Notes: generated by a model not told the origin, from the letters alone. 64,000 nt of DNA from Streptomyces sp. RPA4-2 (GCF_012273515.2 NZ_CP050975.2:8494001-8558000); one strand, 5' to 3'. Positions 44,394 through 52,800 are shown, counted from the stretch's first letter. A program made the numbers and translations.

Positions 44394-44439
44394 GGCGGAG
44401 GACGGGACCAGAGAGGCAGATCGACGTCCGTCCTCCGCC
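44394..44439 (-). terminator. hairpin between hsp18 and the DUF2267 pair
   Basis: GGCGGAGGACGG (44394-44405) and CCGTCCTCCGCC (44428-44439) are fully complementary with a 22-nt loop. It may partly terminate hsp18 transcription or stabilise its mRNA end. Confidence 0.5.
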
Positions 44440-44465
44440 GTGGGCGCGGCTGGGGAACCGGCTCC

Positions 44466-44900
44466 TCAGCCGCCGAGTTGCTTACGGTCGGACTCCCGGC
44501 CGATTGCGATCTTGCGGGGCTTGGCGCGTTCGGCGATGGGGATCCGCAGCGTCAGTACCCCTGCTTCGTAGTCGGCCGTGATGCGCTCGGTGTCCAGGGT
44601 GTCGGCCAGGACCAGCTGGCGGGAGAAGACGCCCAGGGGCCGCTCGGAGAGCTCCAGCTGTACGTCGTCGGCCTTCGCGACCGGGCGCCGCTCGGCCTTG
44701 ACGGTGAGCATGTTCCGCTCGACATCGATATCGATCGCGTCCTTCGCGACGCCGGGCAGATCGAGGGCGATCACGTACTCCTCGCCTTCGCGGTAGGCGT
44801 CCATCGGCATGGTCGAGGGCCTCGTCCAGGTGCCGGCCCCGCCCGTCAGCTGCTGAGCGAGACGGTCGAGTTCGCGGAAGGGGTCAGTGCGCATCAACAT
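44466..44900 (-). CDS. hsp18: HSP18 small heat-shock protein (alpha-crystallin)
   Basis: A 144-residue small heat-shock protein that prevents aggregation of unfolded proteins as an oligomer. The alpha-crystallin domain runs about 35-130 ([40 protein letters not shown], then [21 protein letters not shown]), with the C-terminal I-x-I motif. ATG 44900 has GGAGG 10 nt upstream. It is divergent from rheA and the shared region contains two inverted repeats of the RheA operator type, so heat induction by release of RheA is expected. Confidence 0.93.
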   Translation of the reverse strand: MLMRTDPFRELDRLAQQLTGGAGTWTRPSTMPMDAYREGEEYVIALDLPGVAKDAIDIDVERNMLTVKAERRPVAKADDVQLELSERPLGVFSRQLVLADTLDTERITADYEAGVLTLRIPIAERAKPRKIAIGRESDRKQLGG

Positions 44901-44965
44901 CGCGAAAACACCTCCAAAGGTCTGGCAGGAACTGCCAATGCGCTTGGTCTGACACCGTTGTAACA

Positions 44966-44984
44966 TGTCATCCAAACGATGACA
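44966..44984. promoter_or_regulatory. RheA operator (TGTCATC-N5-GATGACA)
   Basis: TGTCATC (44966-44972), CAAAC, GATGACA (44978-44984): a perfect match to the inverted repeat reported for Streptomyces albus RheA at hsp18. It sits between the divergent hsp18 and rheA genes. Confidence 0.85.
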
Positions 44985-44992
44985 ACTGAAGG

Positions 44993-45011
44993 CGTCATCG
45001 AAAGGGTGACG
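44993..45011. promoter_or_regulatory. second RheA-like operator
   Basis: CGTCATC (44993-44999), GAAAG, GGTGACG (45005-45011): same spacing, one mismatch in symmetry, ending 15 bp before the rheA ATG. Binding here would repress rheA itself. Confidence 0.6.
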
Positions 45012-45026
45012 TCAGAGAGGATCTTC

Positions 45027-45683
45027 ATGACCGCTTCCCCCCAGCAGCAGGACCCTGCTGCTGCCTCGTTCGTTGCCGCCGCGACAGCCCTGAACACGAT
45101 CAGAGAGGCCGTCCGCACCGCCCAGAACCCGCAGTTTCCAGCGCACCCCCAGGACGGACAGGCCAGTGCGGACCAGGCCTTGGCCGCGCTCCTTCTTTTG
45201 CGTGAGCTACGCGACGAACTAGCAGGATGGGAACCTGGACTGATCGAGGCAGCCCGGGCCGCAGGCTCCAGCTGGGCGGACCTCGCCCACCCGCTGGGCG
45301 TCGCCAGCCGCCAGGCCGCCGAGCGCCGCTACCTGCGTGTACGCCCCGGCACACCGGGCACCACCGGCGAACAGCGCGTACAGGCCACCCGCAACCGTCG
45401 GGCCGCCGACCGCACGATTACCACCTGGGCCCGGGCCAACGCCGCCGAACTACGCCAGCTCGCCGGCCAGGTTTCCGCGCTCACGGACCTCCCAGCTCGT
45501 GCCCGCATGCCGCTGGCCCGGCTCGCAAACGCCCTAGCCGACAACGACGCCGCCCACCTCATCGATCCACTCGCAGACACCCACACACACCTCGAGGCCA
45601 CCCACCCCGACCTCGCAGCCCGTATCGCCACCATCACCCACCACGCCGACCAACTGCGCCAGGCCGGTGACGACCACGACTGA
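45027..45683 (+). CDS. rheA: HSP18 transcriptional repressor RheA
   Basis: A 218-residue protein divergent from hsp18. RheA is a thermosensor repressor: it binds the hsp18/rheA intergenic region at normal temperature and loses binding on heating. Visible are an alanine-rich N-terminus, a helix-turn-helix-like segment (AARAAGSSWADLAHPLGVASRQAAERRYLRVR) and a helical C-terminus. The identification rests on this segment, length, gene order and the operator matches. ATG 45027 follows GAGAGGA. Confidence 0.85.
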   Translation: MTASPQQQDPAAASFVAAATALNTIREAVRTAQNPQFPAHPQDGQASADQALAALLLLRELRDELAGWEPGLIEAARAAGSSWADLAHPLGVASRQAAERRYLRVRPGTPGTTGEQRVQATRNRRAADRTITTWARANAAELRQLAGQVSALTDLPARARMPLARLANALADNDAAHLIDPLADTHTHLEATHPDLAARIATITHHADQLRQAGDDHD

Positions 45684-45801
45684 ACGTCGTCCTGGTATGA
45701 CGGTGGTACGGATGCCCTGCTCGGGCACCCGTGGAGCTGGAGAAGCGCGTTCGGCAGGCACACACATCAGGAGCCGGCGCTCTGACCGAACCCCAAGGGC
45801 T

Positions 45802-45817
45802 GGCATATCGTCATACG
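45802..45817. promoter_or_regulatory. 16-bp element shared with the intact MarR locus
   Basis: GGCATATCGTCATACG, one base different from 25192-25207; with the next base it contains TCGT-CAT-ACGA, an inverted repeat. It lies about 130 bp upstream of the broken MarR copy, as in the intact locus. Confidence 0.5.
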
Positions 45818-45946
45818 AAAGAGCGCGGCACGCTCGTTGGCCATGCCGACGACCAAGGGACTCGTCCGGCCGGATCGGACTCTGGCGCCGTCCGACCACG
45901 CGTGCATGACCCGGATCAGGAACCAGGTGCCGCGGAGGGAAAACGC

Positions 45947-46560
45947 ATGACCGAGCGCGTCGGCCCCCGTTTCGACCCTGTCCGCGCCGCGGCCAGCCAG
46001 GCCGGCAGCATCTCCGAACTCCTCGACGTCATGGGGGACAAGACCGCAACGACGGCTCGCCTCCGTGTGTCTCTGTCTCCCAACTGCGCGTGATGTACAT
46101 CGCCGACCGCGAGAGCGGGATCTGCATGCGGGCGCTCACCCGGCTCCTGGGCGCGCGTCGCCGCCATCGGTCTGCCGCTTGATCGACCGCCTCCAGGCCC
46201 TCGTTCTTGGTCGAACGATGGCCGTGCCCCGGCAGCCGCCGCGAAGTCATGCTGTGCGTGGCTCCCGCCGGACGTATGCACCTGGCCCAGGTTTGTGAAC
46301 GGCGCGACCAACTTCTCCTCCAGGCCCTCGACAGCATGCCCAGCCACCAGCGCACCGCACTGACCGAAGGTCTTGCCGCACTGCAGCAAGCACTGTTCGA
46401 CCAGCCTGTGCTCCGCCTTGTCCCCGAGGACTCCCCACCCGCGCCGACGCCACGAGACTCAGCCCGGACCCAGCATTCGGGTACACGGATCACCCAGATT
46501 TGTCCGCCGAGAAATCCACACGGGAAGGTAGAGGAAGGCGCCCTCACCGACACGCCGTGA
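45947..46560 (+). pseudogene. frameshifted MarR paralogue
   Basis: Remains of a second copy of the regulator at 25329-25856. It starts MTERVGPRFDPVRAAASQAG then SISELLDVMGDK, and shifts to other frames for RPPSVCRLIDRLQAL (recognition helix) and finally SRREVMLCVAPAGRMHLAQVCERRDQLLLQALDSMPSHQRTALTEGLAALQQALFDQPVLRLVPEDSPP, which matches the intact protein's end. At least two frame changes. The 16-bp upstream element is also conserved, so the whole unit was duplicated and then decayed. Confidence 0.85.
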
Positions 46561-46561
46561 C

Positions 46562-46613
46562 GCGAACCGGTGGTGTTTCCCTCCCTGGGGGGAGGGAAAC
46601 ACCACCGGTTCGC
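46562..46613. terminator. 24-bp perfect bidirectional terminator
   Basis: Arms 46562-46585 and 46590-46613 are fully complementary (left arm begins GCGAACCGGTGGTGTTTCCC) with a TGGG loop. It separates the MarR pseudogene from the convergent sigma gene ending at 46629. Confidence 0.9.
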
Positions 46614-46628
46614 TGCGGGCCGCTGCGG

Positions 46629-47468
46629 TCAGCTGGTGGTGAGCATGCCTTCGCGGAGCTTGGCGAGGGTGCGATTGAGCAGGCGCGAGACGTGCATCTG
46701 GGAGACGCCGAGGCGTTCGCCGATCTGGGCCTGGGTGAGTTCCTCGACGAACCGCATGTGGATGATGCGCCGCTCGCGGTCATCGAGTTCGGCGATCATC
46801 GGGGCGAGGGCGTTGAAGTCCTCGACGAGTTCGAGAGCGCGGTCATCGATGCCGATGAAGTCGGCCAGCGCCGCTTCGCCGTCCTCGCTGGAGCTGATGG
46901 TGGCGTCGAGGGAGGAGGAGTTGTAGCCGTTGGAAGCCAGACGCGCTTCGTTGACTTCCTCCTCGCTCAGGCACATCAGCTGCGAGAGTTCCCTGACGGT
47001 GGGCATGCGCCCCAGCCGGCTGCGGAGTTCCTCGGTGGCTTTGGCGAGCTGGATACGGGCTTCCTGTAGACGGCGGGGGACATGGACCGCCCAGGAGGTG
47101 TCGCGGAAGAAGCGCTTGATCTCACCGACGATGTAGGGGACCGCGAAGGAGGTGAACTCGACCTCGCGGGACAGCTCGAACCGGTCGATCGCCTTGATCA
47201 GCCCGATCGTGCCGACCTGGACGATGTCCTCCATCTCGTCCTGGCCCCGGCTGCGGAAGCGCCCGGCCGCGTACTGAACGAGGGACATGTTCATCTCGAT
47301 GAGGGTGTTGCGCGCGTACTGGTACTCGGGTGTGCCCTCTTCGAGCACGGCGAGCTGGTCGAAGAACAGCCTGGACAACTGCCGGGCGTCCTTGGGGGCG
47401 ACCTTCGACGGGTCCGCAATCTCGGGAAGCACCACGGTCCGTGCCTCTGCCGTCTTCGTCACTGTCAT
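46629..47468 (-). CDS. sigma-B/F/G-family RNA polymerase sigma factor, copy 2
   Basis: A 279-residue stress sigma factor with complete regions 2 (MEDIVQVGTIGLIKAIDRFE, VPYIVGEIKRFFRDTSWAVH), 3 (LGRMPTVRELSQLMCLSEEEV) and 4 (LDDRERRIIHMRFVEELTQAQIGERLGVSQMHVSRLL). Closely similar to the factor at 26299-27189. ATG 47468 follows AGGAGGGG. A candidate sigma-B-type promoter (GCATG-N14-GGGTAC) about 70 bp upstream suggests autoregulation. No anti-sigma kinase is adjacent; a STAS remnant lies divergently upstream. Confidence 0.95.
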   Translation of the reverse strand: MTVTKTAEARTVVLPEIADPSKVAPKDARQLSRLFFDQLAVLEEGTPEYQYARNTLIEMNMSLVQYAAGRFRSRGQDEMEDIVQVGTIGLIKAIDRFELSREVEFTSFAVPYIVGEIKRFFRDTSWAVHVPRRLQEARIQLAKATEELRSRLGRMPTVRELSQLMCLSEEEVNEARLASNGYNSSSLDATISSSEDGEAALADFIGIDDRALELVEDFNALAPMIAELDDRERRIIHMRFVEELTQAQIGERLGVSQMHVSRLLNRTLAKLREGMLTTS

Positions 47469-47534
47469 GTCAGGCCCCTCCTGTGCGACTCAGCTTGCGC
47501 GTCACCGGCCGCTTGTGCGGCGGCAACAGACGGC

Positions 47535-47559
47535 GTACCCGAGTTCGACGAATGCATGC
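47535..47559 (-). promoter_or_regulatory. candidate autoregulatory sigma-B-type promoter
   Basis: On the minus strand GCATG (47559-47555), 14 bp, GGGTAC (47540-47535), 67 bp before the sigma gene ATG. Fits GNNTN-N14-GGGTAC. Confidence 0.5.
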
Positions 47560-47629
47560 CAGGTGATTTGACAGCGGACCCGGCGCACCCAGCTTTCGCC
47601 CAGGGGGCTGGTCCGGGCTACGAGAAGTG

Positions 47630-47897
47630 GGGCCCGTCGGAACGTCTCGGACCTCCTGCGGCAGGCCCTCCGCGTAGACGGCACCAGTGCGTCGCGGACG
47701 GTCCCCGACCTAGTGGGCTCGCCTTCATGGACTCCAGCGCCATCGGTGCCTGGCCGCCGCGTGACGCGAGGCAGCGTCCGCCGGCGGCAGGACCCCGCTG
47801 GCGGTCTTGACGGCAGCGGTTCAGCGGGTTGTTCAATGTTGGTCTCGACACGGTCCTTCCCTGCTACCCCACGCTTCGTCGTGCCCCAACTTCCTGA
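47630..47897 (+). pseudogene. decayed STAS antagonist
   Basis: Fragments of an RsbV-type antagonist: LAFMDSSAIGA (near 47720-47755) is the phospho-acceptor loop, and after frame changes FNVGLDTVLPCYPTLRRA (47837-47890) is the usual C-terminal end. A TGA follows at 47895. The segments lie in different frames without a start, so it is non-functional. Its position, divergent from the sigma gene, fits an old partner-switch module. Confidence 0.6.
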
Positions 47898-48283
47898 GGC
47901 CAGACAAGGTGCCTCGCTCCCAGCCAGCGGTCGGACTCTCCCCGCATGTCGTCAGGAATGCGGCGCCCGTCGGGCAGACGGCGAACGAACACCGAAGTAG
48001 GTTGCCATGTCCGGGGAAGCGGAGCCTTTGAGCGCACGGCACTGCCGGAGGGCGCAGTTTGCCCGACACGATCCACGGTGGAGTGCCCGCACCGGACCGA
48101 AAACTCGACTACTGCTCTGGACACGGCATCAGCGCGGGTCCACCTCATGCTGTTGGCTGCTCTTGGTCGCCGTTGAGTGAGATCCTGCGGACAGCCGTGC
48201 ACGTCATAGCGCCCTGGCGGCCCTGGTGTGTTCCGTTTTCTGGAACGTTGCACCGCGAGTGAGTCAATATCTGTGTTCTTGAG
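47898..48283. other. intergenic, no gene seen
   Basis: 386 bp between the STAS remnant and the direct repeats upstream of csp. Nothing could be supported. Confidence 0.5.
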
Positions 48284-48346
48284 GTGAGAGTTTGACGGAC
48301 CACGCCGTGAGAGTTTGACGGACGATGCGGCGAGAGTTTTTGTCGC
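48284..48346. repeat. three direct repeats with 23-bp period upstream of csp
   Basis: GTGAGAGTTTGACGGAC occurs at 48284-48300 and 48307-48323, followed by a divergent third copy GCGAGAGTTTTTGTCG from 48330. The starts are spaced exactly 23 bp apart, about two helical turns, as for a regulator bound on one face of the DNA. No known binding-site family was recognised. Confidence 0.75.
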
Positions 48347-48435
48347 AACGAGTGGAGTGGAATTACTTAACCGACGCGGGCCGTTGCGGCGTGCTACTGT
48401 CCATCTCAGTTGCAGTTGTGGTTCCCGAAACTTCA

Positions 48436-48474
48436 AGTGCTCCCACCCGGCTCTTGCCGGGAGAGCGCTTTTGT
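48436..48474 (+). promoter_or_regulatory. csp leader hairpin with U tract
   Basis: AGTGCTC (48436-48442) and GAGCGCT (48463-48469) form an outer stem with one wobble, and CCCGGC-TCTT-GCCGGG (48446-48461) the inner stem; TTTTGT follows. This is an attenuator-like structure about 95 nt upstream of the csp ATG. Long structured leaders are known thermosensors of bacterial cold-shock genes. Confidence 0.65.
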
Positions 48475-48566
48475 ATTTCCGGTCATTTTCCGGTGGGGTA
48501 ATCATCGCGGCGACACGGTGCTCGCACATTGCGGACGTCGGTGTACTGCCCCAAAGGAGACATGAC

Positions 48567-48770
48567 ATGGCTGCTGGTACCGTGAAGTGGTTCAACGCCG
48601 AAAAGGGTTTCGGCTTCATCGAGCAGGACGGTGGCGGCGCTGACGTGTTCGCCCACTTCTCGAACATCGCCGCCCAGGGCTTCCGTGAGCTGCTCGAAGG
48701 CCAGAAGGTGAACTTCGACATCGCGCAGGGCCAGAAGGGCCTGACGGCCGAGAACATCGTTCCGGCCTGA
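48567..48770 (+). CDS. cold-shock protein (CspA family)
   Basis: A 67-residue single cold-shock domain that binds single-stranded RNA/DNA and melts mRNA structure. RNP1 is [10 protein letters not shown] and RNP2 DVFAHFS; the start [17 protein letters not shown] is typical. ATG 48567 follows AAAGGAG (48553-48559). The Streptomyces ...[30 protein letters not shown]... ending is intact. It heads a cold-shock block with a helicase downstream, but a terminator (48781-48816) separates them. Confidence 0.95.
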   Translation: MAAGTVKWFNAEKGFGFIEQDGGGADVFAHFSNIAAQGFRELLEGQKVNFDIAQGQKGLTAENIVPA

Positions 48771-48780
48771 CAAACTTGTA

Positions 48781-48816
48781 GCTGGGGCCCGCATCCTTCG
48801 GGGTGCGGGCCCCAGC
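48781..48816 (+). terminator. csp terminator hairpin
   Basis: GCTGGGGCCCGCA (48781-48793) and TGCGGGCCCCAGC (48804-48816), perfect 13-bp stem starting 11 bp after the stop codon. Confidence 0.85.
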
Positions 48817-49094
48817 TGCACGCATTTTCCGCAGTGGTTTCACCTGCGGGACCGCTCGGAGGGATCCGCAATCTGGTGCGGCTCCTCCTGCACGATGCAG
48901 GCGCATCCTGGAGAGCTACACCGCAGTTGACGCCCGGGTTTCACGTCCGCACTGCGTCACTCATTTCAGCATTTACGCCAGCCCCGGATTGCCGTCGGCT
49001 GGATTTGCTTTGACATCGGTCCATACTTGTAATTCCGTGCTGCTCATCGCTTGCGGGAATTCCTTGATATGCGCCGCATCGAGGAAGGTTCCGC

Positions 49095-50566
49095 ATGAAC
49101 CGCACACGTACGAACGACCGCTCTCCCCGTACCCGGAATGGCAGTGCCGACGCGGGAAGGGGCGGCAGCCGCTTCGGCTCACCGGCAGTGCGCCGTTCCA
49201 GCGGATACGGCCGCCGGCCCGCTGTGCAGGGTGAGTTCGCGCTCCCCAAGACGATCACCCCCGCCCTGCCCGCAGTTGAGGGCTTCGCCGATCTCTCCAT
49301 GCCCGAGCAGCTGCTGGCCGAACTCGGCAGGCAGGGCGTGACCGCGCCGTTCCCGATCCAGGGTGCGACGCTGCCGAACACCCTGGCGGGCCGCGACGTC
49401 CTGGGCCGCGGACGTACCGGTTCCGGCAAGACCCTCGCCTTCGGCCTCGCCCTGCTCGCCCGCACCGCGGGACAGCGTGCTGAGCCCCGCCAGCCGCTGG
49501 GGCTGATCCTCGTACCGACGCGTGAGCTGGCGCAGCAGGTGACCGACGCGCTCACTCCGTACGCCCGCTCCGTCAGGCTGCGGCTGGCCACGGTGGTGGG
49601 TGGGATGTCGATCGGCAAGCAGGCCGGCGCGCTGCGAGGCGGAGCCGAGATCGTCGTCGCGACCCCTGGCCGGCTCAAGGACCTCATCGACCGTGGCGAC
49701 TGCCGGCTGAACCAGGTGGGCGTCACGGTGCTGGACGAGGCCGACCAGATGGCCGACATGGGATTCATGCCGCAGGTCACCGCGCTGCTCGACCAGGTGC
49801 GTCCGGAGGGCAGCGGATGCTGTTCTCCGCCACCTTGGACCGCAACGTCGACCTGCTGGTGCGCCGCTATCTGACCGACCCCGTCGTGCACTCGGTCGAC
49901 CCCTCGGCCGGTGCGGTCACGACGATGGAGCACCACGTCCTGCACGTCCACGGCGCCGACAAGCACGCCGCCACGACCGAGATCGCCGCCCGCGACGGTC
50001 GGGTGATCATGTTCCTGGACACCAAGCACGCCGTCGACCGGCTGACCCAGGACCTCCTCAACAGCGGGGTACGCGCCGCCGCGCTGCACGGCGGCAAGTC
50101 CCAGCCGCAGCGCACCCGCACCCTGGCGCAGTTCAAGACGGGGCACGTCAGCGTGCTGGTAGCGACCAACGTCGCGGCGCGCGGCATCCACGTCGACAAC
50201 CTCGACCTCGTCGTCAACGTCGACCCGCCGACCGACCACAAGGACTACCTCCACCGCGGCGGCCGCACCGCCCGCGCCGGCGAGTCCGGCAGCGTCGTCA
50301 CCCTCGTCACACCGAACCAGCGCCGCGACATGGTCCGCCTCATGTCGGACGCCGGGATCCGGCCGCAGACCACCCAGATCCACTCGGGCGACGAGGCCCT
50401 GCACCGGATCACCGGCGCCCAGGCCCCCTCCGGCATCCCGGTCGTCATCACCGCACCGGTGTCCGAACGCCCCAAGCGCAGCGCCACCTCCCGAGGCCGG
50501 CGCCGCCCCTCTTCGACAACCCGGCGCGCGCCCGTACCCCAGACCGTCTTCGACGCGGCGGCCTAG
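49095..50566 (+). pseudogene. DEAD-box RNA helicase, single frameshift
   Basis: A helicase of about 490 residues if one base is restored. Frame 1 (49095 to about 49810): Q motif APFPIQGATLP, Walker A RTGSGKT, VPTRELAQQ, TPGRLKDL, DEAD box VLDEADQM. Frame 2 (from about 49815): SAT motif MLFSATLDRN, VATNVAARGIHVDNLDLVVNVD and HRGGRTARAGESG. The break is at RPEGQR|MLFSAT; one missing C in GGGC-AG accounts for it, so this may be a sequencing error. The helicase unwinds structured RNA in the cold. It begins a run with the CBS and SCO5918-like genes. ATG 49095 has GAGGAAGG upstream. Confidence 0.85.
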
Positions 50567-50612
50567 AACCTTCGTGATCAGGAAGCTGACCCATCTCTGC
50601 AGGAGGCACCTT

Positions 50613-51017
50613 GTGACGCTGGTTCAGATGCAGCCCCGCCCGGCGAGCGCCGGCCCCGTGCACAAGACGGTGGCTGAGGTCATGGACGCGGCCGGACCAC
50701 AGGTCTGTGACGACATGAGCGTCGAGGTTGCGCTGTCCGTCATGGCCGCCGCCCGCACTGACCGGCTGGTCGTCTGCGACCAGGACGGCCAGTGCACCGG
50801 CCTGGTCACCCGGACCGAACTCACCGCCATCCGCGAAGGCTCCGCCTACACGGACCGCGTCCGCCTGCGCGACCTCCTCGGCGACCACGGGTCGATCGCC
50901 TCACCCGTGACCACGATGGCCGAAGCCGAGCACGCGATGCGCTCCCGCCGGGTCGTTGCCCTGCCGGTGGTCGACGGGCAAGGCAACGCCCTGGGCGTCC
51001 TCGCCCTCTCCCGCTGA
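50613..51017 (+). CDS. CBS-domain pair protein
   Basis: A 134-residue protein made of two CBS motifs (about 18-75 and 80-134): HKTVAEVMDAAGPQVCDDMSVEVALSVMAAARTDRLVVCDQDGQCTGLVTR and MRSRRVVALPVVDGQGNALGVLALSR. CBS pairs bind adenine nucleotides and sense energy state. GTG 50613 follows AGGAGG by 6 nt. It lies 46 bp downstream of the helicase and 49 bp upstream of the SCO5918-like gene, so the three are probably one transcript. Confidence 0.88.
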   Translation: MTLVQMQPRPASAGPVHKTVAEVMDAAGPQVCDDMSVEVALSVMAAARTDRLVVCDQDGQCTGLVTRTELTAIREGSAYTDRVRLRDLLGDHGSIASPVTTMAEAEHAMRSRRVVALPVVDGQGNALGVLALSR

Positions 51018-51066
51018 GCCGCCTCGCCCTGGTCGGATCGTTCTCCCCTTCTCCCTGTGAGGCCAC

Positions 51067-51375
51067 ATGCGCTGCGTCATCGCCCGCTTCCCCTTCGAGC
51101 TCACCAAGAACGGCGTACTGGAATCGATGAGGGGCATCAAGCCCGAACCGGTCGCCGGCGAAACCGTGATCATCGGCCGCCGCCACTACCCCGTCAAGCA
51201 GGTCGGCCAGGTCATCACCCGCCAGGACCGCCGTGATTTCAGCGCCGGCGAAGTCCTCCGGGCCATGGCTCGGCTCGGCTTCACCTGCCGCACTCTCCCC
51301 GAGGCCGCACCCGTACGCATCCTCAGCTCGCTCCAGCAAGCTTCCGCGATGCTCGGCACTCCCGTGTCCGTCTGA
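51067..51375 (+). CDS. SCO5918 family small protein
   Basis: A 102-residue actinobacterial protein: MRCVIARFPFELTKNGVLES, then ETVIIGRRHYPVKQVGQVITRQDRRDFSAGEVLRAMARLGFTC. This matches the SCO5918 family as remembered from S. coelicolor, where it also lies by a DEAD helicase and cold-shock gene. Function unknown, but a role in cold adaptation or RNA handling is suggested by gene order. A 20-bp hairpin terminator follows. Confidence 0.85.
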   Translation: MRCVIARFPFELTKNGVLESMRGIKPEPVAGETVIIGRRHYPVKQVGQVITRQDRRDFSAGEVLRAMARLGFTCRTLPEAAPVRILSSLQQASAMLGTPVSV

Positions 51376-51410
51376 CCGAGGGAAACAGGCACGAAGCCGA
51401 CGCCTGAACA

Positions 51411-51454
51411 GCAGTGTGGGCCCGACCGGCACGTGCCGGTCGGGCCCACACTGC
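51411..51454 (+). terminator. 20-bp perfect hairpin terminator of the cold-shock block
   Basis: Arms 51411-51430 and 51435-51454 are fully complementary (left arm begins GCAGTGTGGGCCCGA) with an ACGT loop. It lies between the SCO5918-like gene and the convergent gene at 51485. Confidence 0.9.
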
Positions 51455-51484
51455 TTGCAACGGGGTTCCGGTCGCAGTGGTTGC

Positions 51485-51844
51485 TCAGTGGTCGGAATAG
51501 CTGAAGTCGCCCATGGACCAGGCGCTGACGTCATCGATCGCCACCCGGTACATCCCGCCCGTCTCCGGGATCCCCACCGTGCCCTGCAGGATCCGGGCGA
51601 CATGGAAGTGCAGATGCGTGGGCGGCCCGTCTTTCATCGTAGGGGTGTCGAAGACGGCGGAGAACTCTCCCAAGCGGGCGGAATCCGTCAGCACGTCCGA
51701 CACCCTCTGCCGCCACACTGCTTCGGGAGCCAGCCGACCGGTGATGACAGCACCACCGGTGACCACGGTCAGGGACATCTGGTTGCTCTGCCCGGACTCC
51801 ACCAAGGCGGCGACGTCAACGAGCAGCTCGTCAGGCTTCGACAT
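51485..51844 (-). CDS. small hypothetical protein, GvpU-like
   Basis: A 119-residue protein. MSLTVVTGGAVITGRLAPEAVWRQRV in the first half and LHFHVARILQGTVGIPETGG, then YRVAIDDVSAWSMGDFSYSDH at the end resemble the short gas-vesicle accessory protein GvpU, but no gas-vesicle genes are nearby, so the link is weak. A TATAAT hexamer lies 7 nt upstream of ATG 51844 on the minus strand and no ribosome site is present, suggesting a leaderless mRNA. Function unknown. Confidence 0.6.
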   Translation of the reverse strand: MSKPDELLVDVAALVESGQSNQMSLTVVTGGAVITGRLAPEAVWRQRVSDVLTDSARLGEFSAVFDTPTMKDGPPTHLHFHVARILQGTVGIPETGGMYRVAIDDVSAWSMGDFSYSDH

Positions 51845-52321
51845 GAGGCAGATTATATTTACTTGCCATCCAGCTCTCTGAGCGGCGGAGACAGCGGGGG
51901 AGGCGGGCGTTTCACGGTACGGGCGTATGAGGGCCGGCGGTGACAGCGGTGGCGTGGGCGAGGCGATCAAACACGGGTCAGCCGAAGCTGCAGCCGTTCA
52001 GATCGGGCGTGCCGATGGCGGACGGTCCGGGGGTTCATGGCCAGCTGGGCGGCGGCCGGTGTCGTCAGAGAGATCCGGGAGGTGCTGACCGGACGGATCC
52101 GCCGCCAGGTGGGCAAAGGAGCCAGGGCGGTGGGCACGGTCAGTGACTTGCAGGCAGGCATAGCGGCTTCGACCGTGGGAAGGACTCTCACGGCTCCGAC
52201 CCTGGCAATCAACCGCCGCCACCGTGGTCGAGTGGTCGACATCCGCGGCCTGCCACTGATGGTGATGAAACCGAATTCCCTGCGGACGTTCGCAGCTGGG
52301 CAACATCGAAGAACGGAGCAG
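51845..52321. other. divergent intergenic region
   Basis: 477 bp between the GvpU-like gene and the helix-turn-helix gene. Apart from the TATAAT next to 51844, nothing could be supported. Confidence 0.45.
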
Positions 52322-52624
52322 ATGGTGATCGAACAAACCGGGAAGTGGAGCTTCCTCAGCGGCTACGCCCGCGTACTGATCGTCGTCGCCCGCGATCCTG
52401 CCCTCCGCCTGCGGGACATCGCCGCGGCCTGCCACATCACCGAACGCACCGCTCAGAACATCGTCACCGGCCTTGAACAGGCCGGCTACCTGCGCCGGGA
52501 GCGCGCCGGACGGCGCACGCGCTACAACGTCTGCCCGGACGGCACCCTCCGTCATCCAACCGAGGCGCACCTGCCCGTCCGGGCGCTGCTGGAACTCTTC
52601 ACCCGACACGACGGCAAGCGCTGA
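52322..52624 (+). CDS. winged helix-turn-helix protein
   Basis: A 100-residue DNA-binding protein. ARVLIVVARDPALRLRDIAAACHITERTAQNIVTGLEQAGYLRRERAGRRTRYNV is a complete winged helix like that of the MarR/ArsR fold; the rest is a short tail. ATG 52322 has GGAG 4-5 nt upstream. No effector domain is visible. Regulators of this size are common in Streptomyces; target unknown. Confidence 0.8.
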   Translation: MVIEQTGKWSFLSGYARVLIVVARDPALRLRDIAAACHITERTAQNIVTGLEQAGYLRRERAGRRTRYNVCPDGTLRHPTEAHLPVRALLELFTRHDGKR

Positions 52625-52718
52625 AGCTCAGTGGCTGTTGTCGTTGCGATCTTGAGGCGTGTGCATCGAACGGGAGTCTCGATCGGGTGAGCGCGGCTGG
52701 TCACGGGCATGAAGGCAG

Positions 52719-52800
52719 GGCCTCTCGGTAGCTCAGGGTTGCGAAGCCAACCGAGATCCAGGAGACCCTGTTGCCGCAGTTGTACGTGCTTGCGCCGGTG
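52719..52800 (+). mobile_element. possible end of an older insertion sequence
   Basis: CTCTCGGTAGCTCAGGGTTG followed 10 bp later by the complementary ACCGAG and a short open frame (EIQETLLPQLYVLAP) looks like the 5' end of another transposase gene interrupted by the IS5-type element. No body or right end was found. Weak. Confidence 0.3.

Noticed and set aside
51485..51844. Gas vesicle gene cluster
   Set aside because: Only one weakly GvpU-like protein is present; no gvpA, gvpF/L, gvpN or other gas-vesicle genes were found in the window.
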